Assembly (NCBI GenBank): GCA_027025615.1
Contig: JALVQM010000300.1
Coordinates: 1 to 35,156, forward strand
DNA: 35,156 nucleotides
Source: Desulfobacteraceae bacterium
GTDB lineage: Bacteria; Desulfobacterota; Desulfobacteria; Desulfobacterales; Desulfosarcinaceae
Direction: 5' to 3'
Made by a program: the position numbers and the translations under genes. The stretch's first letter is position 1. Each line of letters opens with the position of its first letter. Positions 24,841-32,159 of the stretch are shown here, piece after piece. The notes below the pieces were generated by a model, which saw only the letters and a program-made list of their open reading frames with translations, did no database searches and was not told the origin of the DNA.

Positions 24841-26010
24841 TTAAAGACCGGCTTTTTCACGAATCACATCTGCCATATTCGTGTTTTCCCAAGTAAATTC
24901 GGCCTCGCTCCGACCGAAGTGTCCATAAGCCGATGTCTGCCTGTAAATCGGACGCAGCAGATCAAGGTATTCAATAATAGCAGCCGGACGCAGATCCCAA
25001 ACTTCGCGCACTATCTCTTCCACCCTGGCTTTGGGCACATTTCCGGTCCACATCAAATCGACCATCACTGAAACAGGTTCGGCTACCCCTATGGCATAAG
25101 CAAGTTGTACTTCACACTTTTTTGCACAACCGGCGGCTACTATATTTTTGGCGATGTGTCGGGCCATGTACGAAGCGCTGCGGTCTACCTTGGAAGGATC
25201 CTTGCCCGAAAAACAACCCCCTCCATGGCTTCCCTGGCCCCCATAAGTGTCTACGATGATCTTGCGACCGGTCACGCCACAGTCCCCCATGGGACCTCCA
25301 ACGACAAAACGCCCGGTGGGATTGATAAAATATCGCGTATCACCGTCAATCATCTCGGATGGAATGACTTTCTTAATAACTTCCTCTATAACCGCCTCAC
25401 GCAGTTCTTCATATGTCACATCCGGTTTGTGTTGGCTTGAAACGACGATTGTATCAACTCGTTTGGGCACCCCGGCTTCATATTCTATGGTAACCTGGCT
25501 TTTGCCGTCAGGCCTTAAAAAATCCAGCGCACCATTTTTTCTTACTTTAGCCAACCGGCGGGTAAGCTTGTGAGCATACATTATCGGCATGGGCATCAGC
25601 TCAGGTGTTTCATTGGTGGCAAATCCGAACATAAGCCCCTGATCTCCGGCACCCTGGTCCTTGAACAGCCCCTGACCTTGGTTTACACCCTGGGCTATAT
25701 CCGGAGACTGGTGATCAATACTGGTTATCACCGAGCAAGTACGCCAGTCGAAACCCATCTGGGATGAGGAATAACCAATTTCGCGTATTGTACTGCGGAC
25801 TATTTCGGGCATATCTACGTAACACTCGGTTGTAATTTCACCGGCAATAAAAGCCAGACCTGTAGTTACCAAGGTTTCACAAGCGACACGGCAATTGGCA
25901 TCCTTGGCGATGATTGCGTCCAGGATTGAATCTGATATGGCATCGGCAACCTTGTCAGGATGTCCCTCGGTTACAGATTCAGAAGTAAATAAAAATTTTT
26001 CGTCAGCCAT
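24841..26010 (-). CDS. metK: S-adenosylmethionine synthetase
   Basis: This enzyme of about 389 residues makes SAM from methionine and ATP. Signatures are FTSESVTEGHPDKVADA at the N terminus, GAGDQGLMFGFA near residue 118 and GGGCFSGKDPSKVDRSASY near residue 260. All catalytic regions are present and the length is normal. The ATG at 26010 (MADEKFLF) was preferred to one nine bases upstream because AGGAG sits about nine bases before it and would directly abut the upstream ATG. SAM made here also feeds the radical SAM activase elsewhere in the window, as in any cell. It is first in a two-gene unit with ahcY. Confidence 0.96.
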   Translation of the reverse strand: MADEKFLFTSESVTEGHPDKVADAISDSILDAIIAKDANCRVACETLVTTGLAFIAGEITTECYVDMPEIVRSTIREIGYSSSQMGFDWRTCSVITSIDHQSPDIAQGVNQGQGLFKDQGAGDQGLMFGFATNETPELMPMPIMYAHKLTRRLAKVRKNGALDFLRPDGKSQVTIEYEAGVPKRVDTIVVSSQHKPDVTYEELREAVIEEVIKKVIPSEMIDGDTRYFINPTGRFVVGGPMGDCGVTGRKIIVDTYGGQGSHGGGCFSGKDPSKVDRSASYMARHIAKNIVAAGCAKKCEVQLAYAIGVAEPVSVMVDLMWTGNVPKARVEEIVREVWDLRPAAIIEYLDLLRPIYRQTSAYGHFGRSEAEFTWENTNMADVIREKAGL

Positions 26011-26335
26011 GGTGTGCATCTCCTATAATTGATTTTCGAACTTGGGATCTCCAAGAATCCGGTTGTTTCCATTCATGACAGCAGCTTCACAGGAAAGCCG
26101 CTTTCACCTTTAAAAATCCATACCACCGACGGTTGCCAAATACAACTTTTCATCTCCTTTGTTTTATTTTGACAAGATACTGGTCCGGATTCAAAAGATG
26201 ACTTGCGATCATTTGCTCTCGGCTCTACCAACTGCTTGACATCGTTCAAGCTAGTCTGTTATGTGTCCTCCTTGCGTCAGTATTGCTTTTTGTAACCCCG
26301 ATTGACCTGCCAGACTTTATCTTATGCAGGATTAA
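26011..26335. other. Divergent intergenic region, metK to the F0 operon
   Basis: A 325-base gap. The metK side should contain a leader of up to about 250 bases; GGCAACC and a GATGAA motif are present there, but a full SAM or SAH riboswitch fold is not recognisable. A short frame of about 26 codons begins right at an AAAGGAG with no spacing and is not credited. The atp side holds the promoter-like elements given separately. No RNA gene was seen. Confidence 0.45.
26236..26265 (+). promoter_or_regulatory. Possible promoter of the F0 operon
   Basis: TTGACA (26236-26241) is followed after 18 bases by TATGTG (26260-26265). The -35 element is perfect; the -10 element is weak. It lies about 70 bases ahead of the first gene of the F0 cluster. 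Confidence 0.35.
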
Positions 26336-26596
26336 ATGGTTTTTGAATACGAAAAAAACCGCTCGTGGGTTGAAAATTTAACCTTGGTTATGCAGCTGGG
26401 CCTGACAATGGCGGGAAGCATAGCCTTTTGTTTCCTGATTGGTCGCTTCCTGGACAGATGGCTCGGAACCAAGGGAATTTTTATCGCCATATTCACGCTT
26501 CTGGGAGTTGTTGGAGGAGCCGTCACGGCATACCGCCAAATAAAAGAGAGTATGCCAGGGGTAAAAGACAATACTGAAAATAATAGCAAGCCGTAG
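26336..26596 (+). CDS. atpZ: AtpZ/AtpI-family F0 assembly protein
   Basis: This 86-residue protein has two membrane helices (about residues 16-38 and 47-67) separated by a short loop with GRFLDRWLGTKG, typical of the AtpZ/AtpI family that starts many bacterial F0 operons. Members are linked to c-ring assembly and Mg2+ or Ca2+ handling. AGGAT lies a few bases before the ATG. It is followed by a second, larger AtpI protein, the arrangement seen in Desulfobacterota and Geobacter-like clusters. Confidence 0.8.
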   Translation: MVFEYEKNRSWVENLTLVMQLGLTMAGSIAFCFLIGRFLDRWLGTKGIFIAIFTLLGVVGGAVTAYRQIKESMPGVKDNTENNSKP

Positions 26597-26613
26597 AACA
26601 GGAATTCTGTCCG

Positions 26614-27012
26614 GTGAAAAACACCTTGCATGATACTTGTGTTACCACTATGGTTCTGGCCATTGTTTCTGCTCTGATTCTCAACTGGCTGGTTTCACCG
26701 GCAGCTGCTGCAGGAATTGTCCTCGGCGCCGTCTTCAGTGCACTCAACTTCATTCTTATTCCGCTTGGCTGGCGTTTTTGCCTTGCAGCTGACCGCAAAA
26801 GGGCCAGCGCACTTTCACTGGCCAGTATTGTCGGGCGCTACCTGATTCTCAGTTTGCCTTTGGTTTTTTCCGCCAACAGCTCCAGGGTAAGTTTCCTGAC
26901 TACTGCTGTCGGGATCATGGCTGTTCAAATTTATCTTATCGCCTCGCACGCTGCCGGTAAGCTAAAACTGGCTCTGTTCGGGGAAACCAGGAAAGGCGAA
27001 TCCATTAAATGA
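26614..27012 (+). CDS. atpI: ATP synthase subunit I (AtpI)
   Basis: This 132-residue protein has about four membrane helices and matches the ATP synthase I chain type by size, hydrophobicity and position between atpZ and atpB. It probably acts as an assembly factor for the c-ring. The start is a GTG at 26614 with a weak ribosome site. The last codons overlap the atpB start in an ATGA, so the two are coupled. Confidence 0.78.
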   Translation: MKNTLHDTCVTTMVLAIVSALILNWLVSPAAAAGIVLGAVFSALNFILIPLGWRFCLAADRKRASALSLASIVGRYLILSLPLVFSANSSRVSFLTTAVGIMAVQIYLIASHAAGKLKLALFGETRKGESIK

Positions 27013-27683
27013 ACGACCTGGGCAAAGTTCATCAACTGGTTTTTAAGGCTGGAGATTTCAATTTTGTCTTCAATCTGGAAGCCATAGCAATGACTTTGAT
27101 TGTTATCATTGTTCTTTTGGCTTTTGCCATCCTGGCCACCCGCAAGCGCGATTTTTTGCCACGCCCGTTACAGGTGCTGGGGGAAATCTTTGTTTCCCAG
27201 TTCTACCAGTTGACTGAAGACGCTCTGGACAAGAAAATGGCGGCCAAATACGCACCCATGATCTGCTCTTTGTTCATGTTCATGCTGATTTCCAATTGGT
27301 TGGGAATCATCCCTCACCTTGAAGAACCGACCAAAGATTTAAATACGCCCCTCGGGCTTGGTATAATGGGCTTCTGTATCGCCCATTGGGCAGGTATAAA
27401 GACCAAAGGTTTCAAAAACTACATCAAAGAATATTTTCAACCGATTTTTTTCATGATGCCCCTCAATCTGATTGGAGAGCTGGCCAAAATCGTATCAATT
27501 TCGTTTCGTTTGTTCGGCAACATCATGGGTGGTTCGATCATTATCCTCGTGGTATCGCATCTTTGCTACAGTCTTGTTTTGCCTCCTTTTCTTAATGCGT
27601 TTTTCGGATTGTTCGTGGGAACCATTCAGGCATTTGTTTTTACTATGTTAACAGTGGTTTACATTTCGGTGCAAGTAAAATAG
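27009..27683 (+). CDS. atpB: F0 ATP synthase subunit a
   Basis: This 224-residue inner-membrane stator subunit carries the half-channels for ions. The essential Arg is visible in SISFRLFGNIMGG, preceded by PLNLIGELAKI, whose Glu lines the channel. There are about five to six membrane helices. The C-terminal FVFTMLTVVYISVQV is the usual end of the family. It overlaps atpI by four bases and is followed, after nine bases, by the four-hairpin c subunit. Confidence 0.94.
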   Translation: MNDLGKVHQLVFKAGDFNFVFNLEAIAMTLIVIIVLLAFAILATRKRDFLPRPLQVLGEIFVSQFYQLTEDALDKKMAAKYAPMICSLFMFMLISNWLGIIPHLEEPTKDLNTPLGLGIMGFCIAHWAGIKTKGFKNYIKEYFQPIFFMMPLNLIGELAKIVSISFRLFGNIMGGSIIILVVSHLCYSLVLPPFLNAFFGLFVGTIQAFVFTMLTVVYISVQVK

Positions 27684-27692
27684 GAGACCACA

Positions 27693-28661
27693 TTGGACCT
27701 GATAGCCTCTGGAAAAATGGCTGCCTTTTTCAGCTCTGGAATATGCATTGGACTCGGTGCAGTGGGTGCCGCCATAGGTGAAGGTTATACGGCTGCTATT
27801 GCTAATCGAGCTGTTTCCAGGAGTCCTGAACGCTCGGGTGACATCCTCAAAAACATGCTGGTCGGGCAGGCGGTGGCTGAATCGGCTTCCATTTTTGCCC
27901 TGGTTATTGCCATCCTGTTGTTGTTCATGGATATTGAAGGTCATGGTGTTTTACAAAGCGCCGCTCTTCTCGGCGCTGGTTTGAGTATGGGATTCGGTGC
28001 CATGGGAGCCGGCATTGGAGCCGGTTTTCCCGGAGGTCAGGCTTGCCTTGGAATTTCACGTCAACCTCAGGTAACATCTTCACTGACGACCAACATGCTG
28101 ATAGGGTCGGCAGTCTGCCAGACACCGGCCATATTTTCCATGGTGGTTGCACTGATGCTCGTCTTCATGAATTTTGATCAAACACCGGCCGCTCCAGGGT
28201 GGGCTGCCATGTTGGGAGCCGGCCTGAGCACCGGTCTGGCTGCCATCGGGTCAGGCTACGGAGGGGGGCTGGCCGCCGGAGCAAGCTGTGAGGGCATTGC
28301 CCGTCAGCCAAGAACAGTCGGGCAGGTAACCACCACCATGCTGGTGGGGCAAGCTGTTGCTCAAACCCCGTCGATTTTCGGCCTTTTGGTCAGTTTTATA
28401 TTGATGTTCAAAACATTTGCGGCGTCTTCAGCCCTGGCTCCGGCAATGGGACTGCTTTCAGCCGGTTTGTGTATGGGCTTGGGGGGCATCGGTCCAGGCA
28501 TCGGCAATGGTTCAGCCGCTGAATCGGCCGTCAGGTGGGTTGCCCGTAACGTAGAGCAGTCCGATGTTCTGATGAGGCTGATGCTGGTGGGCCAGGCGGT
28601 TTCACAATCAACAGCTATTTATGCGATGGTAATCAGCCTGGTGTTGATATTTGTCGTCTAA
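27693..28661 (+). CDS. atpE1: Four-hairpin F0 c-type rotor subunit with one ion-binding Glu
   Basis: This 322-residue membrane protein consists of four tandem copies of the c-subunit hairpin (about 80 residues each), giving eight membrane helices. Each copy has the glycine-rich first helix and the GQAV-type second helix. The ion-carrying carboxylate is E63 in copy 1 (GQAVAES). The equivalent residues in copies 2-4 are Q143, Q224 and Q305 (AVCQT, AVAQT, AVSQS). The first-helix position that is Q/E in Na+ c subunits is E30, A110, G191 and N272. Thus one site serves eight helices. The start is TTG 27693 with AGGAG six bases upstream. The copies have diverged, so the fusion is not recent. By family knowledge, c subunits fuse in V-type and some archaeal and Acetobacterium rotors; a four-copy bacterial F-type form is unusual. 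Confidence 0.88.
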   Translation: MDLIASGKMAAFFSSGICIGLGAVGAAIGEGYTAAIANRAVSRSPERSGDILKNMLVGQAVAESASIFALVIAILLLFMDIEGHGVLQSAALLGAGLSMGFGAMGAGIGAGFPGGQACLGISRQPQVTSSLTTNMLIGSAVCQTPAIFSMVVALMLVFMNFDQTPAAPGWAAMLGAGLSTGLAAIGSGYGGGLAAGASCEGIARQPRTVGQVTTTMLVGQAVAQTPSIFGLLVSFILMFKTFAASSALAPAMGLLSAGLCMGLGGIGPGIGNGSAAESAVRWVARNVEQSDVLMRLMLVGQAVSQSTAIYAMVISLVLIFVV

Positions 28662-28687
28662 CATTAAATTTGTAAACGGAGGAAACA

Positions 28688-28936
28688 ATGGCTATCGAAG
28701 GTGCAGATCTGATTAAGGCAGCGGCTTTTCTAGGGGCAGGAATCTCCATGGGCCTGGGTGCAATAGGACCCGGCGTTGGCGAAGGCATGGTGGCAGCCAA
28801 GGCCTGCGAGGCCATCGGTAAAAATCCCAAGGAAGCCGGACTGTTGACCAGAACAATGCTGGTTGGCCAGGCAGTTGCAGAATCCACCGGAATTTACTCT
28901 CTGGTGATCGCATTGCTGTTGCTGTTTGTCGTTTAA
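28688..28936 (+). CDS. atpE2: F0 ATP synthase subunit c, two-carboxylate Na+-type
   Basis: This 82-residue single-hairpin c subunit has E65 in GQAVAESTGIYS with S66, T67 and Y70, the residues that form the Na+ site in Ilyobacter-type rings. The first-helix ligand, Gln32 in Ilyobacter, is E32 here (GPGVGEG), the two-carboxylate arrangement known from the Fusobacterium Na+ rotor. GGAGG lies just before the ATG. It follows the four-hairpin subunit by 26 bases, so both are probably made together and a mixed ring is possible. Na+ specificity is inferred from ligands, not shown. Confidence 0.92.
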   Translation: MAIEGADLIKAAAFLGAGISMGLGAIGPGVGEGMVAAKACEAIGKNPKEAGLLTRTMLVGQAVAESTGIYSLVIALLLLFVV

Positions 28937-28991
28937 TCGGCCAATTTCCGGTCGTATTTCAAAAACATAGATTTTGCGGGGGACGCCCAGG

Positions 28992-29444
28992 ATGTCCATC
29001 GTCAGCAATATTGCCCTTATTTCCATCAACGCTACGCTGGTGGTACAAGTTCTCCTTTTTTTGCTCCTGGTATGGTTGCTCAACCGGATCATGATCAAAC
29101 CACTGCGCCTGATTATGGCGGAACGAAAAGAGCATCTTAAACGCATAGAAAGCGACATTCTGTCGGCCCGCCAGGACCACCAGCAGCTGGAGGAAGAAAT
29201 ACACGCCCAGGAAGCTGAAGCCCGACGGGAGGGACTCCGGATCAGGCAGGAGCTTGAAACCGATGGCTTCAACGCTGCCGCAGAAATCCTGGATCAGGCT
29301 CGCCGGCAAATCGCGTCCCAAAGAGAAAAAACCATGGCAGATATCAATAAAGCCCTGGATAAAGTCCGCTCTGAAATGGAAACCGAGGCCCAGCAGCTTG
29401 CCACCAGGATTATGGAGATTGTGCTTAACCGGAGGCTGTCATAG
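28992..29444 (+). CDS. atpF': F0 ATP synthase subunit b'
   Basis: This stator protein of about 150 residues has one N-terminal membrane helix (about residues 10-32, VVQVLLFLLLVWLL) and a long, charged coiled-coil tail rich in Glu, Arg and Gln. The ATG at 28992 (MSIVSN) was chosen over an in-frame TTG at 28974 because of the GGGGGA about eight bases before it. It lacks the signal-peptide-like start of its partner. It pairs with the b subunit encoded next to form the peripheral stalk. Its stop is one base before the atpF ATG. Confidence 0.85.
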   Translation: MSIVSNIALISINATLVVQVLLFLLLVWLLNRIMIKPLRLIMAERKEHLKRIESDILSARQDHQQLEEEIHAQEAEARREGLRIRQELETDGFNAAAEILDQARRQIASQREKTMADINKALDKVRSEMETEAQQLATRIMEIVLNRRLS

Positions 29445-29445
29445 C

Positions 29446-30027
29446 ATGAAACGAAAAATCATACTAATATTTCTGGCCGTATTAATTATCCCGACTGTCT
29501 TTCCCCTCGGGAATCACGTCGTTTTGGCAGCCGAAAGCAGTGGTTTCAATCGTGCAACTTACGATATTATAATGCGTTGGGTAAACTTTCTGATCCTTGC
29601 AGCCCTGCTTATAAAATACGGCCGCGGTCCCATAATGAACTTTCTCAACGGACAGAAAGAACAGATCAAAGAAGAAATATCCCAATTAGAAGCCAAGAAA
29701 AAACAGGTTGTAGAGCAAATAGAAGAAGCCCGCATCCTGCTAAAACAGCGCGCCGACCGTATAGAGCAGATAAAACAGAAAATCATTGCCGATGGAACCC
29801 GGGAAAAAGAACGAATTATTAACCAGGCACGTCGTGAAAGCCAGCATCTTCTGGAAAGTGCCGGTCACAAAATGGAGCACCAAATCCGTCAGGCCCGCGA
29901 AACTGTTAGGGCTGAAATGATTGATCAGGCGGTTGCCTTGGCTACCAAACGCCTGCCGGAACTAATGACCCAGGCTGATTCTGAAAATCTTGTCGCCAAA
30001 TTCATTGAAGCAACAGAAAAATTTTAA
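29446..30027 (+). CDS. atpF: F0 ATP synthase subunit b
   Basis: This b subunit of about 193 residues has a signal-like hydrophobic N terminus (residues 4-28), a membrane helix (about 42-60, WVNFLILAALLIKYG), and an extended coiled coil ending KFIEATEKF. Two N-terminal hydrophobic segments, the first probably a cleaved or retained signal, are known in Desulfobacterota b subunits. ATG 29446 has GGAGG about ten bases upstream; the open frame extends further back but overlaps atpF'. No atpH (delta) or F1 genes follow, so the F1 genes must lie elsewhere. Confidence 0.87.
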   Translation: MKRKIILIFLAVLIIPTVFPLGNHVVLAAESSGFNRATYDIIMRWVNFLILAALLIKYGRGPIMNFLNGQKEQIKEEISQLEAKKKQVVEQIEEARILLKQRADRIEQIKQKIIADGTREKERIINQARRESQHLLESAGHKMEHQIRQARETVRAEMIDQAVALATKRLPELMTQADSENLVAKFIEATEKF

Positions 30028-30256
30028 GGAATCCAACAGCCCATTATCCCTGTCAATACATCCTCCAACCTGAACGACTTTTTACGGCTCTTTTCAAATC
30101 GGCCGGTGATTTAAATATCAAATAAGATCGCAACAATTCCTAATTTGTTAAAAGATGGACTTGATTTTCCATAGCCACAAGAGTATGCAATTTGCCTTGT
30201 TCCTCAACAAAGCTGCATCTAAACCGATAACTGTTTGATTTGAAAGGAAGATACTC

Positions 30257-30976
30257 ATGAAAAATTCACAAAAAGGATCTGTCTCCATTGAAGAATTCGT
30301 GCGCAATATCACCAAAAAATGGGAAGAAATGCATTCTGACGAGTTCAAGAAACTTGAGGCAGACCTACCGGTAATTACAGTCAGCATGGAACCGGGAAGT
30401 GGAGGCTGCCTGATTGCCAAGGAAATTGCCAGCCAGCTTGGTTTTGATTTTTTCCATCGCGATATAATCCATAAAATAGCCGAAAGTGCCCGCATAAGCG
30501 CCAAGGTAATAGAATCTCTTGAAAAAGAACGCCTTTCAGGTGTCCAGGATTTTATTGCTTCCCTGGTAAAAGATTCCTATATTCATCCCAGTATTTACCT
30601 CGAACATTTGATGAAGATAGTCTCTACCATTGGCAAACACGGTCGGGCGGTGATTGTAGGGCGGGGGGCCAACTTTATCCTTCCGCCTGAAGAGCGCTTC
30701 AGTGTAAGGGTCATAGCTCCACTGGAAACCCGTATCGCCAATGTGACCCGACTTTTCGGTGTGCCAAGCGATACGGCAAAAAGGCGGATAATGATCCGCC
30801 AGTCGAAGCGCCAGGCGTTTGTCCGCCAGAGCTTCAATGCCGACATCAACGATCCCGGCCATTACGACCTGGTGATCAACTCCGGCAGAATGAATGTTGA
30901 ATCAGCGGTAGAAGCTGTGATTGGAGCCGTGGTTGGATGTCTTGGGAAAAACAAGAAAGGTATGGTTGTCAAGTGA
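30257..30976 (+). CDS. Cytidylate kinase-like P-loop family protein
   Basis: This 239-residue protein has a nucleoside-kinase P-loop near residue 45 (SMEPGSGGCLIAKEIA), as in the Cytidylate_kin2 family. It also has the typical GRGANFILP segment near residue 136 and a basic lid segment (KRRIMIRQSKRQAF). The N-terminal 35 residues are an unusual, charged extension. A nucleotide phosphotransfer role is likely, but its substrate is unknown; the family is frequent in Desulfobacterota and is distinct from the Cmk involved in CMP phosphorylation. GAAAGGAAG precedes the ATG. The stop overlaps the GTG start of the isoaspartyl dipeptidase, so the genes are coupled. Confidence 0.8.
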   Translation: MKNSQKGSVSIEEFVRNITKKWEEMHSDEFKKLEADLPVITVSMEPGSGGCLIAKEIASQLGFDFFHRDIIHKIAESARISAKVIESLEKERLSGVQDFIASLVKDSYIHPSIYLEHLMKIVSTIGKHGRAVIVGRGANFILPPEERFSVRVIAPLETRIANVTRLFGVPSDTAKRRIMIRQSKRQAFVRQSFNADINDPGHYDLVINSGRMNVESAVEAVIGAVVGCLGKNKKGMVVK

Positions 30977-32145
30977 ATCACTCCGGGGAAGTAATTACAT
31001 CTGATCAGCAGCCACCGCTTCTTCTGGTAAAAGGTGGTCATGTCTATACACCCCAAGACCAGGGTGAATTGGATATCTTGACATGTGATGAACGTATCCT
31101 GAAAATAGCCCCGCGGATCGACCCACCCCCTGGTATTGCCGTTAAAATAGTCGACGCCCGGAAAAAGTTGGTCATTCCAGGCCTGATCGACCTCCATGTC
31201 CACCTGCTTGGGGGAGGAGGTGAGGGTGGTTTCGGCACCCGTATGCCTGAAATCAGTTTGAAGACCATACTTGAAGCTGGTGTAACTTCGGTGGTAGGGT
31301 GCCTTGGAACGGATGACGTTACCCGCAGGCTCGAAAGTCTGCTCGCAAAGGCCCTCCAACTCAGGGACGAAGGAATATCCGCTTACATTTATACCGGCTC
31401 CTACCATGTCCCTCCGCCGACCATTACCGGCAGTATCCGCAAGGACATAGCCTTGATAGACCCTATTGTCGGGGTCGGCGAACTGGCCATATCCGACCAC
31501 CGCTGTTCCCAGCCGACTTTTGAAGAATTTGTCCGGATTGCAGCCGAGGCCCGTACCGGTGGCATGATCGGGGGCAAAGCCGGACTTGTCCACCTGCACG
31601 TGGGCAACGGCGAAAAACGCTTATCACTGCTTATAAAAACGGTTAAAGAAACTGAAATTCCTATTGGCCAGTTTCTGCCCACCCATGTCAACCGCACGGC
31701 GGAGCTGTTCGAGCACGCCCTGGAATTTGCCCGGATGGGGGGCAATATCGATCTCACCGCAGGCTCAGCAGCCCTTGCCTTTGGACTGGATACCACTTCG
31801 GCCCTTGAAATGATAAGCAAAGAAAACATAAACCTAGATCAAATTACCCTCAGCTCGGACAGCAACGGCTCCATGCCGATTTTCAATTCCAGGGGTCAAT
31901 TGGTCCGCTTGGCGGTTGGTCAAATTAGTGTTCTTCCAAAGGCCTTGCGAAGTCTGCACGCCTCCGGGATGCCTTTGGATCAGGCCCTTTGTCCGTTCAC
32001 GGCAAACCCGGCCAGCAGGCTGGGCCTTGCCCGGCGCAAGGGACGCCTTGAACCCGGGATGGATGCCGATATTATTTTGCTTGATTCAACAAACCTGGAA
32101 ATTGACACAGTGATCGCCAGGGGCAAGTTGATGCTACCCGTTTAA
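30973..32145 (+). CDS. iadA: Isoaspartyl dipeptidase (beta-aspartyl peptidase)
   Basis: This 390-residue amidohydrolase splits beta-aspartyl (isoaspartyl) dipeptides formed by protein damage. The binuclear metal ligands are visible: LIDLHVHLLGGGG (HxH), LVHLHVGNG and PTHVNRT for the central His residues, and SSDSNGSMP for the Asp. The GTG start at 30973 overlaps the kinase stop in GTGA and yields the same length, 390, as E. coli IadA; an in-frame ATG at 30937 would lengthen it. The M20 peptidase follows 14 bases later, and both would release free amino acids from small peptides. Confidence 0.9.
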   Translation: MNHSGEVITSDQQPPLLLVKGGHVYTPQDQGELDILTCDERILKIAPRIDPPPGIAVKIVDARKKLVIPGLIDLHVHLLGGGGEGGFGTRMPEISLKTILEAGVTSVVGCLGTDDVTRRLESLLAKALQLRDEGISAYIYTGSYHVPPPTITGSIRKDIALIDPIVGVGELAISDHRCSQPTFEEFVRIAAEARTGGMIGGKAGLVHLHVGNGEKRLSLLIKTVKETEIPIGQFLPTHVNRTAELFEHALEFARMGGNIDLTAGSAALAFGLDTTSALEMISKENINLDQITLSSDSNGSMPIFNSRGQLVRLAVGQISVLPKALRSLHASGMPLDQALCPFTANPASRLGLARRKGRLEPGMDADIILLDSTNLEIDTVIARGKLMLPV

Positions 32146-32159
32146 CAAGAATAACTCTC

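Noticed and set aside
26074..26154. 26-codon upstream frame in the metK leader on the minus strand
   Set aside because: AAAGGAG directly abuts the ATG with no spacing, so initiation would be poor; no attenuator-type residue run was seen.
26020..26160. Possible SAM riboswitch in the metK leader (GATGAA and GGCAACC motifs)
   Set aside because: The conserved GAGGGA core and the outer closing stem of SAM-I are missing, and no SAH riboswitch core is visible. A covariance-model search (Infernal against Rfam) would settle it; a significant hit would reverse this.
27693..28661. Assembly duplication as the cause of the four c repeats
   Set aside because: The four copies differ throughout, including at the ion site, so they are old divergent duplicates rather than a collapsed or duplicated read artefact.
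29254..29445. N-terminal extension of atpF
   Set aside because: It runs inside atpF' in another frame, has an atypical Trp/Pro/Lys-rich composition, and the ATG at 29446 has a GGAGG site.
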